Positions 18,152 to 27,270 of a stretch of DNA of 64,000 nucleotides are shown here, one piece after another. Below the pieces are notes generated by a model. It saw only the letters and a program-made list of their open reading frames with translations, had not been told where the DNA came from and searched no databases. Each line of letters starts with the position of its first letter. The stretch's first letter is position 1. The stretch covers positions 23,499 to 87,498 of the forward strand of contig PMBI01000050.1 of the NCBI GenBank assembly GCA_003153775.1, read 5' to 3'. The translations under genes and the position numbers were made by a program. The DNA is from Syntrophaceae bacterium (GTDB taxonomy: Bacteria; Desulfobacterota; Syntrophia; Syntrophales; UBA2185).

Positions 18152-18991
18152 TTATTGCCCGTCATCCGCTGCGACAAGATAACGATCGATTATTGCTCCT
18201 GTGCCTGTAATGAGTTCAGAAAAAGCCTCTTCATTTCTATTATCCTTTGTAATGAACGGGATGGCCTGCACTTCCGCCGAAAAGACATGCTGCAGCAATC
18301 TTACTGTATCGCGTTTCCTCTGTTCAACTTTCTCAGGCGCGCTGTAGCTGTTCCCCTTCTGTTCATTACATCCGAAATCGTCGATAAGCAAGACGCCCTT
18401 AACTCCGCCCACGTCCAGTCCGTTTTTGAGGATTTCCCAGAACCGGAGATTGTCCTTATGAAAACCGATATCCGCGGAATTAGCCACAATGACTGATGTG
18501 CTTCCGGGAGCGGCCATGGCTGTCCTGGCCGCAACCGCCTGGATATGCAATTCTTCAAGAAATTGCAAGATGTAAGGCGTCGCTTCGGCGTAATGATCCG
18601 TAGCAATGATCGTTCTTATGGAAGGATATCTATTCACCTTATCCAGAACGGGCTGCCAGCGGCCGTCGATTCGTGAATGGCTGAGATAGCTATCTACAAA
18701 TAAGGACGCCGCATCAGAAATATTCACGCGGGCGTCGTCGGACACATTCTGACTGAGAATAGCGTTTATCCTATCCTCTATGACCTTCTTATATCCTGTC
18801 TCCGTCGTGCTCCCTTCCATCCAGGTAGGATTGACGATCTGTTCCCAGAATATGCCGGGGCTCGTGACTCCGAGGTCCGCCAAACCGCTTTCCCTTAGTT
18901 GCTTCATCAAGTAATCAGACTGGCCGAATAGCGTAGATTCCAGACTGAGGGTTCCCGAGTAGTCAAAGATGATCAGTTTTCTTGGAAGCAT
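18152..18991 (-). CDS. HAD-like phosphatase in the thi operon
   Basis: 279 residues, aggga ribosome site. Motif I is IFDYSGTLSLE (D at about residue 9, with SGT in place of DGT), motif II may be TIIATDHYAEA, and VKGVLLIDDFGCNEQKG near residue 210 is the motif IV Asp pair. A helical cap lies between I and II. It begins 10 bases after thiE and so belongs to the thiM-thiE transcript. Inference from context: it may dephosphorylate a thiamine intermediate such as TMP or HMP-P, a step for which non-orthologous HAD enzymes are used in many organisms. No closer family was recognised. Confidence 0.7.
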   Translation of the reverse strand: MLPRKLIIFDYSGTLSLESTLFGQSDYLMKQLRESGLADLGVTSPGIFWEQIVNPTWMEGSTTETGYKKVIEDRINAILSQNVSDDARVNISDAASLFVDSYLSHSRIDGRWQPVLDKVNRYPSIRTIIATDHYAEATPYILQFLEELHIQAVAARTAMAAPGSTSVIVANSADIGFHKDNLRFWEILKNGLDVGGVKGVLLIDDFGCNEQKGNSYSAPEKVEQRKRDTVRLLQHVFSAEVQAIPFITKDNRNEEAFSELITGTGAIIDRYLVAADDGQ

Positions 18992-19001
18992 ATAGGGATC
19001 C

Positions 19002-19643
19002 CTATGTTCCCCGCCTCTTTAAGGCAGACTGGATGAGTGCACTAATTTCCCGGGAAGCACGCAGAGGGTCGGGGGCCGCACAGATGGAGGAGACAACCGC
19101 AATGCAGTCGGCTCCGGCCATCACCGCATCTTTGGCATTCGATGCGTTCAGGCCGCCGATTGCCACCAGCGGGTGGCGTGAATAGGCCTTGATTCTCGTG
19201 AGCCCTTCCAGGCCCCAATTCCCTTTCGTGTCGGTCTTGGTTGGTGTCTCAAAAACCGGGCTGACACCGAGGTAATTGATATCGAATGCCTCCGCCTCTA
19301 CCACGTCATCCCATGTTTCTACGGAAAGACCGATGATAGCCCTGGGCCCCATGAGTCTCCTGGCTTCGGCATAAGGCATGTCGCCCTGCCCGATATGGAT
19401 TCCGTCAGCCCCGCTGACAAGCGCCACGTCAATGCGGTCGTTTATGATGAGAGGCACACCGAATCTGACCGTTAGCGCCTTCATCCTCAGCGCCTCTTCC
19501 ACAAAAAAACGGGTGGACACATCTTTCTCACGGAGCTGTATGCAGGCTGCTCCGCCCACGAGGGCCTGGCATGCCACGTCTTCAAGTGATCTGTTGCCGC
19601 ATATTCCACGGTCTGTAACCAGGTATAATCCGCGCACGATCAA
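19002..19643 (-). CDS. thiE: Thiamine-phosphate synthase
   Basis: 213 residues, TIM barrel. LYLVTDR at the start, QLREKD (substrate pyrophosphate/Mg site), [21 protein letters not shown] and the C-terminal AIGGLNASN plus [11 protein letters not shown] are the standard ThiE blocks. It joins HMP-PP and THZ-P to give thiamine phosphate. The start is a TTG that overlaps the thiM stop as TTGA, indicating translational coupling; a GTG two codons later is an alternative. Confidence 0.95.
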   Translation of the reverse strand: MIVRGLYLVTDRGICGNRSLEDVACQALVGGAACIQLREKDVSTRFFVEEALRMKALTVRFGVPLIINDRIDVALVSGADGIHIGQGDMPYAEARRLMGPRAIIGLSVETWDDVVEAEAFDINYLGVSPVFETPTKTDTKGNWGLEGLTRIKAYSRHPLVAIGGLNASNAKDAVMAGADCIAVVSSICAAPDPLRASREISALIQSALKRRGT

Positions 19644-20443
19644 CCTTCTATCTTGAGGTAATGCTTTATATCCTTTTCTGAGAGCCCATAGAGGGCATCG
19701 AGAAATCTGACCTGCAGCATTCCCGGACCTGCTGCATTTTTTACGGCGATTTCTCCGGCTATACCCATGACCGCCATTGCCTGGACAGCCGCCTCGGCGT
19801 AGGCGCGATTAACAGAAGCAAATGCCCCGCATATTGCCGTTGCAATGCATCCCATACCGGTAACCTTCGTCATCATGGGGTGACCGTTTTTGACCTTGGT
19901 GACTTCGTCTCCGTAAATAATGTAGTCCGTCTCTCCGCTGACGCAGACGACACTTCCACAAGACTTGTTCAACTTATGGGCGATGTCCACTGCGGAATGT
20001 GAGGAGGCCGTGCTTTCTACCCCTTTTGTCTTTGCGTCCCCTTCCATGAGGGCCATGATTTCCGAGGCGTTGCCCCTGATGATAGCCGGCGGCGCTTCCC
20101 GTATTAGCTCCTTCGCCGTAAGGGTGCGGTATGCGGTTGCACCCGCGCCGACGGGGTCCAGAATGATCGGGATGTTAATTTTCTTCGCCTGGTCAACAGC
20201 GAGAAGCATTGCTCTTATCCAATGCGGGCTTAAGGTTCCGATATTGATGACTAGAGCGCCGGCTATGTTAACCATCTCCTCCATTTCCTCCTCCGCGTGG
20301 GCCATAACCGGCGAAGCCCCGATGGCCAGCAGTGCGTTGGCGGAGTTGTTCATGACCACATAATTGGTAATATTGTGGATCACCGGCGATTTTTCTCTGA
20401 TCTCCTTGACTGCCGACCAGATACTCGATGCAGAAACCTTCAT
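19640..20443 (-). CDS. thiM: Hydroxyethylthiazole kinase
   Basis: 267 residues from the ATG at 20443, behind aaggagag; 60 further bases are open upstream but lack a ribosome site. [25 protein letters not shown] and [11 protein letters not shown] (anion hole, ATP site), VTGMGCIAT with the catalytic Cys near residue 200 are diagnostic. It phosphorylates the salvaged thiazole alcohol to THZ-P for ThiE. First gene of a thiM-thiE-HAD operon without thiD. I looked in the leader (20444-20640) for a TPP riboswitch and did not find its CUGAGA and ACC core motifs. Confidence 0.95.
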   Translation of the reverse strand: MKVSASSIWSAVKEIREKSPVIHNITNYVVMNNSANALLAIGASPVMAHAEEEMEEMVNIAGALVINIGTLSPHWIRAMLLAVDQAKKINIPIILDPVGAGATAYRTLTAKELIREAPPAIIRGNASEIMALMEGDAKTKGVESTASSHSAVDIAHKLNKSCGSVVCVSGETDYIIYGDEVTKVKNGHPMMTKVTGMGCIATAICGAFASVNRAYAEAAVQAMAVMGIAGEIAVKNAAGPGMLQVRFLDALYGLSEKDIKHYLKIEG

Positions 20444-20672
20444 ACGGCAGCTCTCCTTCTCTCCGCAAAATCCGTTTTTGTGTTGCGGCGTGTTCCCCGT
20501 CACATCGATTGCATATTTTTAAATGTATCATATAATGCATAGGAATGTAAACGGGATGAAGCTCTTGATACGTGTTTTATCGGGTTGTGCAATTTCATCA
20601 AATATAGTAGCTTCTATGGGGCTATGAATTACGAGCAGGAATGAAAGATCATTTTCAATTCTTCGCAACGGG

Positions 20673-21713
20673 ATGTCACGTATGGCTAAGATCAAAGAGA
20701 TCATTGAAACGGTAAACGAGAATCAGGAGATTGCAAAGAAATTCTTCGAGATCGAAGCTAGTATTTTATCCATTCTCAATTTCAAGGACTTTCTCGAAAG
20801 ACTTTTCACGGAAATCCAGGACAAGATGGCAATTCCCTATGTATGGATGGCGTTGATAGAAGAGAGCGACGTTGCGGAGATGCTGCAAAAAGCAGCAACG
20901 TCGGAAATCCTGAGAGATCGCACGAGCCTGATTGGGAAAAACCATTTTCTCAAGGTCATCAACAATAAGACAGAACCTATACTTGTAAATAATGATCTAA
21001 CGGCTTTCCACGCATTGATTCCCCGTCAGTACAAACATCACATCCGGTCTCTTGCCATTGCTCCCCTGACGCTGGACGGTGGGATCATCGGCAGCCTGAA
21101 TCAAGGAGACAACTCCAAATCCCGTTACCGCCCCGATATGGATGCAACGTTGCTGAAACGGCTGGCAACCATTGTTTCCATCTGTCTTTCTAATGTTATG
21201 GCTCATGAGAAACTCAACTTTCTGGCATCTCGGGATTCACTCACGGGGTTGTTAAACCGCCGGGTTCTGGAAGACATAGTGAAGAGGGAGTTTGACCGAG
21301 CGCTAAGGTACAGGACGCCGCTTACGGTTGTATTTCTCGACGTGGACGATTTTAAGATGGTGAATGACCGCTATGGTCATGACGCCGGCGATATTGTGCT
21401 GAAGTATGTGGCGACTCAACTGCTGTCCATGACTCGTACGAGCGATGTTGTCGCAAGATTTGCGGGCGATGAGTTCATCATCATCCTTCCCAATACACCG
21501 GCAGATGAAGCCTGTGAATTCGCAACCCGCATGCAGACCTTTTTTATCAATCACCCTCTGGACTTTGAGGGTACTCCGATCCGCATCTCGGTAAGCTATG
21601 GATTATCGCACCTGGAAGACGGTGCTTATGATGCCATGTCGCTCCTGAAAAAGGCGGACAAGATGCTTTACAGCGCGAAGATGGAAAAAAACACAAGATA
21701 TTCCTATCTCTAA
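20673..21713 (+). CDS. Diguanylate cyclase with DUF484/GAF-like sensor domain
   Basis: 346 residues. N-terminal helical and GAF/DUF484-like region (about 1-175; FEIEASILSILNFKDFLERLF, IRSLAIAPLTLDGGIIGSLNQGD) precedes a GGDEF domain: SRDSLTGLLNRR, VVFLDVDDFKMVNDRYGHDAGD, the active loop AGDEF (a tolerated variant of GGDEF) and ADKMLYSAK. An RxxD motif (RTSD) five residues before the loop forms the c-di-GMP inhibitory site, so product feedback is expected. Cytoplasmic, no membrane span. A second start three codons in (20682) is possible. Confidence 0.93.
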   Translation: MSRMAKIKEIIETVNENQEIAKKFFEIEASILSILNFKDFLERLFTEIQDKMAIPYVWMALIEESDVAEMLQKAATSEILRDRTSLIGKNHFLKVINNKTEPILVNNDLTAFHALIPRQYKHHIRSLAIAPLTLDGGIIGSLNQGDNSKSRYRPDMDATLLKRLATIVSICLSNVMAHEKLNFLASRDSLTGLLNRRVLEDIVKREFDRALRYRTPLTVVFLDVDDFKMVNDRYGHDAGDIVLKYVATQLLSMTRTSDVVARFAGDEFIIILPNTPADEACEFATRMQTFFINHPLDFEGTPIRISVSYGLSHLEDGAYDAMSLLKKADKMLYSAKMEKNTRYSYL

Positions 21714-21718
21714 TTCTA

Positions 21719-22648
21719 TTAACTCTTGCCGCCGCCAAGCCTTTCCCGCAACTCCTCGATAAGTTTTGCGGCGGAGGAGGGCTCCTTCAGCCTCACGGCA
21801 CCGATGATGTAACGGCCTGACCGCTCTACGAACACCCCTCCGTACAAAGGATCCACAGCCACCATCGTAACGTAATCTCGCCCTTCTTGCAGCTGCACTT
21901 TTTTCCCTTCTGCCTTCAGGTAAGAATGATATCGATCAAAGGCCTCTCTTGCAGCAGAGACGGAATCTTCGGGTACTAGGAACACCTGGGCGCGTTCGCC
22001 TTCGAGAAGCGCGTCCGCGATGATGCCCCGCCGGAGAAAGGCGTATCCGAGGAGGCTCTTTGCTATGTATCGCTCCGTCCGCGGGACAATGCCCGGTATC
22101 TTCAGGGCCTCAAGTTCCCCGACGGGCCTCGCATTGGACGGGAGTTTCTGCGATACAGACCGCGCGCACGCAAGAAATACATCCTGTCCCAGACTTGTCG
22201 CGCCCGTAACCTGAAGCCTCACAAAATACCTGTCCTGGTAAAACATCAACTGCGACGGAGACACAAATCCTTCAGCGCCGATGGCAACACTTGGAGCATC
22301 CGCCTTTCGGTAGTTGGAGTAGATTCCAAAGGCATCGAGCGGGGAGGCCATTCTGTATATGTCGGCCACGATCCATACTTCCGAATCATTTCCGTTCATA
22401 TATGTGGCAGTGGCGAGCATATCAAACCCGTAAGGAAAATAGAGCTCTGCTTCGCCGTTGATATGATCGAAGAGCGTGTCTTTATCGAAAAGGGCGACCG
22501 TATCCTTCAACGTCCAGCCTTGAGCACAGCCATAAGCAGGCAAAATATTTTCCATGGCTCCGTCCGCGGCAAAGACCGGAACCCATGCATGGATGGTCAA
22601 GAAGAAAATGCATACGGCGATTGAGAAGACCACTCCCATGCGATTCAT
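21719..22648 (-). CDS. Exported DUF6599-family protein
   Basis: About 309 residues from the ATG at 22648 (aggggg upstream). A signal peptide (MNRMGVVFSIAVCIFFLTIHAWVPVFA) is followed by a soluble domain containing DTLFDHINGEAELYFPYGFDMLATATY and YRMASPLDAFGIYSNYR, blocks shared by DUF6599 proteins of anaerobes. Function is unknown. It is the last gene of an operon with a peroxiredoxin and an Fe-S aldo-keto reductase, which suggests a role in the cell envelope related to redox, by context only. Confidence 0.75.
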   Translation of the reverse strand: MNRMGVVFSIAVCIFFLTIHAWVPVFAADGAMENILPAYGCAQGWTLKDTVALFDKDTLFDHINGEAELYFPYGFDMLATATYMNGNDSEVWIVADIYRMASPLDAFGIYSNYRKADAPSVAIGAEGFVSPSQLMFYQDRYFVRLQVTGATSLGQDVFLACARSVSQKLPSNARPVGELEALKIPGIVPRTERYIAKSLLGYAFLRRGIIADALLEGERAQVFLVPEDSVSAAREAFDRYHSYLKAEGKKVQLQEGRDYVTMVAVDPLYGGVFVERSGRYIIGAVRLKEPSSAAKLIEELRERLGGGKS

Positions 22649-22685
22649 TGATATGCCCCCTGTCCGGCAAACGCGCATCGTTTCT

Positions 22686-23870
22686 CTAAGCGAGTAATCT
22701 CCTCGCCCTCTTCATCTTCATGGCAATGTCAAGCCCATTCACGCATCTGGCCACACAATCCGGACAGTCAAGGCATGCGGATGCTGAGACGGATGCCGGT
22801 ATCTCGCCGTATGTGGACCGTGCAAGACCGGATTCTTTGTATCCTTCTTTGTACATGAGGCAGCGGTTGATCGTACTGATCTCTACACCCTTCGGACATG
22901 TACTTTCACATTCTCCACAGAGGTTGCAGTAATAATGTTTCACAGCGGCGCCGTAACGCTTCAGGATGAATTTGTCGAGGTACCCGAATTTCATCCCCAT
23001 CACCGCAATGTCTTCCCGGAGCTCCGCCATGTCTCTCATGCCGGGAATGGCCGCCGTGATGTGCGTATTCTGAAGAGCCCATTTTAAGGCTGCCTGGTGA
23101 GGACTGACGGGACCCAGCGCGCCGGTATCGTAACCCCCCGCCTGCGTCTTCATGGCAATAATCCCGATGTTCGCCTGCGCGGCCCTTGCTATCGCATCCT
23201 TCACATCCGCGCTGCTCTTGAAGTTGTAACCTACGAGAGCCGTGTCGAAGAACCTGTCGCGGTCATCCATGAGGGCGTTAAGGACTTCCGCCTGACCCTT
23301 GTGTGTTGTGACCCCGAAGAATCGGACCTTGCCCTGCTCTTTCAGTTTTGTGAACGCCTCCCGCGTCTCCGGAATCAATATGCGGTCTTTGTTTTCAGCG
23401 GTAAGATTATGGAGTTGGATGACGTCAACATAATCTGTTCCCAGCGCCCTGAGGCTCGTCTCAACGTCATTGAAGATGGCCTCTTTTGTATGCGAGTCAG
23501 GCTTCGTTTTCGTTGCCACATATATCTTGTCGCGCCTGCCTTTCAATGCCTTCGCGACGATCTCCTCATTCTTGCCGCCCATGTAGCGTCGCGCCGTATC
23601 CACATAGTTCACGCCGTGATCAAAGGCGACGTTCATCACCTCCGCTTCCGGCGTCAGCATTGCTCCGAAGCTTACGATCGTGATCTTCATGCCGGTTCTG
23701 CCGAGGGTTCTGTATACAGGCGGAGGAAAGACGAAGGATCCCACGGATGCATATTCCATGGCATTAGCCAGGCCTTCCCACCCTATTAAAGACGATGTTG
23801 TTCCTGCCAGACCGACCTTGAGGAAATCCCTCCTGTTCATTCCCGCATATCCTTTTTCTTTGTGCATAGC
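22686..23870 (-). CDS. Tat-exported aldo/keto reductase with 4Fe-4S ferredoxin-like tail
   Basis: About 394 residues from the ATG at 23870, which has ggagg six bases upstream. MNRRDFLKVGLAGT near the N-terminus is a twin-Arg-like signal (one of the two usual Arg in the RRxFLK core is present as RRDFLK). The aldo-keto barrel follows: RTLGRTGMKITIVSFGA, GVNYVDTARRY with the catalytic Asp and Tyr, IQLHNLT, and cofactor block around IPGMRDMAEL. The tail carries C-x2-C-x3-C-x3-C (CNLCGECESTCPKG) and CLDCPDC, i.e. ferredoxin clusters. It sits between a peroxiredoxin and a DUF6599 gene. Confidence 0.92.
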   Translation of the reverse strand, partial: AMHKEKGYAGMNRRDFLKVGLAGTTSSLIGWEGLANAMEYASVGSFVFPPPVYRTLGRTGMKITIVSFGAMLTPEAEVMNVAFDHGVNYVDTARRYMGGKNEEIVAKALKGRRDKIYVATKTKPDSHTKEAIFNDVETSLRALGTDYVDVIQLHNLTAENKDRILIPETREAFTKLKEQGKVRFFGVTTHKGQAEVLNALMDDRDRFFDTALVGYNFKSSADVKDAIARAAQANIGIIAMKTQAGGYDTGALGPVSPHQAALKWALQNTHITAAIPGMRDMAELREDIAVMGMKFGYLDKFILKRYGAAVKHYYCNLCGECESTCPKGVEISTINRCLMYKEGYKESGLARSTYGEIPASVSASACLDCPDCVARCVNGLDIAMKMKRARRLLA

Positions 23871-23897
23871 GTCCTCCATCATATTACCCGGCGATGA

Positions 23898-24377
23898 TTA
23901 TCCTTTACCCTTGTATGCCGTGAGCACACGCAGTATTTCTCGGATGTCAGGAAGCTCCCTGATAGGATAGACCTTGACGAAGATGATTTTCCCCGTCTCG
24001 TCGACAATGACATTGGCCCTTTCCGAAAATCCCTCTGCACGGAGCAGGCCCATGGACTTCGCAACGCCTGCGTGGGGCCAGAAATCAGCGAGGAGTCTCG
24101 TGTTCTTGATCCTCAGGCTTTTCGCCCAGGCCGCCTTGGAGGGCACGCTGTCCACGCTTAGACCCACGGCCACAGTATTGAGTCTATCTAAAGACTTCTT
24201 ATTCTTTTCCAGAGACTGCATCTGCTTTGCGCATATGGGTGTCCAGGCGAGGGGATGAAAGGACAAGAGCACCTTTTCCCCTCTGTACTCCGACAGGTGG
24301 AAGTCCTGCCTGTTCTGATCCTTCAAGGAAAAGTCCTTCACTTTTTTGCCCTGTTGCACTACTTTTTTTTCCGCCAT
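23898..24377 (-). CDS. Peroxiredoxin
   Basis: 159 residues, ggagg ribosome site. The peroxidatic Cys lies in SFHPLAWTPICAKQ, a PxxxTxxC variant with Ile before Cys, and Arg needed for the active site is in RANVIVDETGKI. No clear resolving Cys is visible downstream, so a 1-Cys (AhpE/BCP-like) mechanism is likely. It would reduce peroxides using a thiol partner. First gene of the operon with the Fe-S aldo-keto reductase 27 bases downstream. Confidence 0.9.
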   Translation of the reverse strand: MAEKKVVQQGKKVKDFSLKDQNRQDFHLSEYRGEKVLLSFHPLAWTPICAKQMQSLEKNKKSLDRLNTVAVGLSVDSVPSKAAWAKSLRIKNTRLLADFWPHAGVAKSMGLLRAEGFSERANVIVDETGKIIFVKVYPIRELPDIREILRVLTAYKGKG

Positions 24378-24642
24378 GGGAAACCTCCATTCTTTTTTTA
24401 TGCGACAAAAATACGTTTATTTAGCGGCGAGTATAATCACAAGCGTGATACCGAATTGGACGGATAGGATTTGAATTAAGTGTGACATAAATTAGCTTCC
24501 CGTGTAAAGAACAGTTTGTGATGTGTCACTAAGAACCCGTCACGAAATTAAAACCTTTTAGAGCGATGAAAAGCCTCGTCACATAAGGCATATTACTCTT
24601 AGGCATTTACGCGCCTATCCTCTCAAACTTGCTTGGTTGTAA

Positions 24643-25836
24643 TCACTGCCGGCTGCGTGGTTTTGGGGGAGGTACATAGGGGCTATCCAGATATTTCCTT
24701 GCCTCCACCTGTGCAAAACCTTCCCCGCCCGGCTCTGCCAGGGCCCTGTTATAGTATTCCTCCGCCTGCTCCCTCTCCTTGAGAGCGTCGTGTATCATTC
24801 CCACGCGCACGAGGGCCCACGCGCGAACCCGGGCGTTATAGGGCGCCTTATCCTTAAGTGCCTTTTCAAGATATTCGGATGCCTTGGTATATTCTCCCTC
24901 GTTGAAAAAGATTCTTCCCATTAACTGATCGAGACGCGGCTGAAGTTGGGGAACAAAGGGGGGCGTGTGTGCTTGAATACCTTTTTCGATCTCACGGGCT
25001 ATGGAAAATGCCTCCTGGAATTGGTGGAGCTCGGAGAGAGCATTCGCTAAAGCAAAAGAAAAGTTATAATTGCGGGGAAACCTTTTTCGGAGCTCGCGGG
25101 CAATGGGAAGAGCCCGGGCGGGTTGTTTCTCAAAGTTCACATACACCGACGCGAGTTCAGACTGCGCAAGCTCTCTGAGGAGATCACCCTTCTGCGCCGC
25201 CAATTCCAGCTCCTGAAGCCCCTTCCTGCTGTCTCCGGAAGCGATCAGGAGGGAAGAAAAAAAACGGGCCAGGGGAGGGAGATGGTCGAGATGGTAATGG
25301 AGGAGGCCCATGAGAAAATACGTGTCATAATTTTGTGGGTCTTCTTTCTTTGCTTTTTCCAAGTATTCCCAGATATTCGATGTCTCCTGCGCTACGGTGC
25401 GATACTGTTTTTGCCCGATGGCCCAGCGGACTTTGATGATCTTTGCCATGGCCGTGGCAAAATAGGCCTGCGCGTCATTATGATTCTTCTCAATCCTGCT
25501 CTGGCCCCGGGCCGTAGCTTCGCTGACATAGCGAAGCATGGACTCCTGATACTTCTCCCGTTCTTTCTGATCGAGGCTAATCTCATAGAAGAACAAGTTC
25601 TCGAGAGCAGAAAAAGCATAGCCCATCGGGTTATCCCGATCCAGGTCCAAAGCCTTCTGCAGATAGACGCCCGCGCTCTGCGGCTCAAGGTTGAAAACTT
25701 TTTCAATTCCCTGCCTGAGATAGGAATGGAGCTGGTTCGGCCTCAATTGGGCTGCCGCCGCCCCGACTTCGGGAGCGGAGATCATAGGGGATAAGCAAAG
25801 GGCGAGGAAAAGAATTGCCGTCATTCTCTTGTTCAT
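24643..25836 (-). CDS. Exported TPR-repeat protein
   Basis: 397 residues, aggaag ribosome site. Signal peptide MNKRMTAILFLALCLSPMISAPEVGAAAA, then tandem TPR-like helix pairs (blocks such as AGVYLQKALDLDRDNPMGYAF, ASEYLEKALKDKAPYNARV, AEEYYNRALAEPGG) and a proline-rich basic end VPPPKPRSRQ. A periplasmic scaffold role is likely; the partner is unknown. It follows the MBL gene by 14 bases on the same strand. Confidence 0.85.
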   Translation of the reverse strand: MNKRMTAILFLALCLSPMISAPEVGAAAAQLRPNQLHSYLRQGIEKVFNLEPQSAGVYLQKALDLDRDNPMGYAFSALENLFFYEISLDQKEREKYQESMLRYVSEATARGQSRIEKNHNDAQAYFATAMAKIIKVRWAIGQKQYRTVAQETSNIWEYLEKAKKEDPQNYDTYFLMGLLHYHLDHLPPLARFFSSLLIASGDSRKGLQELELAAQKGDLLRELAQSELASVYVNFEKQPARALPIARELRKRFPRNYNFSFALANALSELHQFQEAFSIAREIEKGIQAHTPPFVPQLQPRLDQLMGRIFFNEGEYTKASEYLEKALKDKAPYNARVRAWALVRVGMIHDALKEREQAEEYYNRALAEPGGEGFAQVEARKYLDSPYVPPPKPRSRQ

Positions 25837-25850
25837 GGTCTGTATTCTTC

Positions 25851-26747
25851 CTATAGGTTCTTGGAGATGAATTTCAACATCTGTTTGAAGACCCCTTCAA
25901 GGATGTCCCGCCGAATAAAATAATCCGGCATCTGATTATAGAAATAATCGGCGACGGCTTTTCCGGCGGCATCGATGTCACCGCCACACCTGCGGTATAG
26001 ATCCTCCATGACGGCCTTCCATTTGACGCCTTCCTTAAGGGTCAGATCGAGGAAACCGGACGCCTCATCCCCGGTGATATAGCCGTAATGGTCGCCGCAG
26101 AGGTAGGATACCGGCAGGGGCTTCAATTTTTCCAAGCTAACCAGATACTGCGTTATATTTGTATTCATGGAAGGGAAGCAGAAGTCCTTATAAGGAATCC
26201 CCGCGGCATCGGAGGCGAAAATGATTTTTCTTTCGGGCTCGTAGGCAGTAATGGAGCAGTTGGAATGGCCGGGGCTATCCATTATCTGCAGCGTGACACC
26301 GCCGAGGTCTATCTTATCTCCTTCGGCTAAGGCGAGCCCGGTAATGTCATCGCGCCAGTCGAGATCATAGGCCGCAAGGGCGCTCTCGGCGCCCCACCAT
26401 GTCGCACTGAGTTTACTGTAGCTGTTCATAACCTCGATAGCTTTAGGCATGGAGAATATCTTCCAGGCCGGCGCCGAGGCGTACACATCTATCCCGGGAT
26501 ACTTCCGCTTGAAATATGGAACGATTCCTACATGATCGAAATGCGAATGGAGTATCAGTATTTTACCGATTTTTTCCGCGTCTATCCCAAATGTCTTCAT
26601 CTGTTCCAGAACGTCGGGGAGTATGTAGCTCATCGCCCCGTTAATCAGGATTGCATTGTCTCGCCCTTCAAAAATATAGATCCCCGCTTCCTCACGGCCC
26701 AGATACCAGAGATTCTCCGTGACCTTTCCCGCCTTTCTGAATCGCAT
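25851..26747 (-). CDS. MBL-fold metallo-hydrolase
   Basis: About 298 residues from the ATG at 26747, preceded by ggaggtgg. LILHSHFDHVGIVPYFKRKYP holds the HxHxDH zinc motif; MDSPGHSNCSITAYEP, IIFASDAAGIPYKD and LCGDHYGYITGDEA provide the other ligands. The C-terminal helical tail (YRRCGGDIDAAGKAVADYFYN) differs from the two other MBL proteins in the window. Part of a phasin-MBL-TPR transcript. Substrate unknown. Confidence 0.86.
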   Translation of the reverse strand: MRFRKAGKVTENLWYLGREEAGIYIFEGRDNAILINGAMSYILPDVLEQMKTFGIDAEKIGKILILHSHFDHVGIVPYFKRKYPGIDVYASAPAWKIFSMPKAIEVMNSYSKLSATWWGAESALAAYDLDWRDDITGLALAEGDKIDLGGVTLQIMDSPGHSNCSITAYEPERKIIFASDAAGIPYKDFCFPSMNTNITQYLVSLEKLKPLPVSYLCGDHYGYITGDEASGFLDLTLKEGVKWKAVMEDLYRRCGGDIDAAGKAVADYFYNQMPDYFIRRDILEGVFKQMLKFISKNL

Positions 26748-26809
26748 AAATTCCACCTCCATCTGCGGCCATATCTCTGTCAATATGCATTCTTCCGATT
26801 ACTCGCAGA

Positions 26810-27112
26810 TTATCCTTTGGACACTTCCTTTTTTTCCAGACGTGCAAGCCGTTCTTTGATTTCCTCCAGTTCTTTTCGCGTGGGAATATTCAGACGCTTA
26901 AGGAGGCCCGTTACCGTCTGTTCCATCTTATCTTCCAAATCTTTTTTTGCCTGCTTTGATTTTTCCACAAATTCACTGACCGCCTCTCGCGCCTCCTTCT
27001 CCGTCATTTCTCCCTTCTTGACGAGTTCATCCATAATCTCCTGGACTTTTTCCGTGGTCATTATTGCCAACCCGGCGCCGGCCAATGTCATTTTCCTGAT
27101 GTAGTCAAGCAT
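26810..27112 (-). CDS. Phasin-like coiled-coil protein
   Basis: 100 residues from the ATG at 27112 after agggggtg. The N-terminus MLDYIRKMTLAGAGLAIMTTEKVQEIMDELVKKGEMTEKEAREAV and the ending LEEIKERLARLEKKE are typical of the polyhydroxyalkanoate-synthesis-regulator phasin group (COG3937): a short hydrophobic helix, then amphipathic helices and a C-terminal coiled coil. It may coat storage granules or act as a small structural protein. No PHA synthase is in the window, so the granule role is unproven. Confidence 0.75.
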   Translation of the reverse strand: MLDYIRKMTLAGAGLAIMTTEKVQEIMDELVKKGEMTEKEAREAVSEFVEKSKQAKKDLEDKMEQTVTGLLKRLNIPTRKELEEIKERLARLEKKEVSKG

Positions 27113-27270
27113 TGCCACACCCCCTTTGTGTTTGGATATTTTTATTTTAGATTCTCTGTCAGGAAATGTCAATGTAATGGTTCGAGGCCCATATGGTATT
27201 TGCACTCAGCGACCACGTATGATAAACAGCGGTCACCATCACTGAGTAAAAATGACAGGCAGGGTCATGC

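Noticed and set aside
20444-20672. TPP riboswitch expected before thiM
   Set aside because: The conserved CUGAGA and ACC core of the thi-box was not found on the minus strand.
24478-24600. GTGA/TCAC words (for example GTGA-TGTG-TCAC) as a CRP/FNR-like site
   Set aside because: Spacing does not match CRP (N6) or FNR and the copies are imperfect; likely chance in an AT-rich gap.
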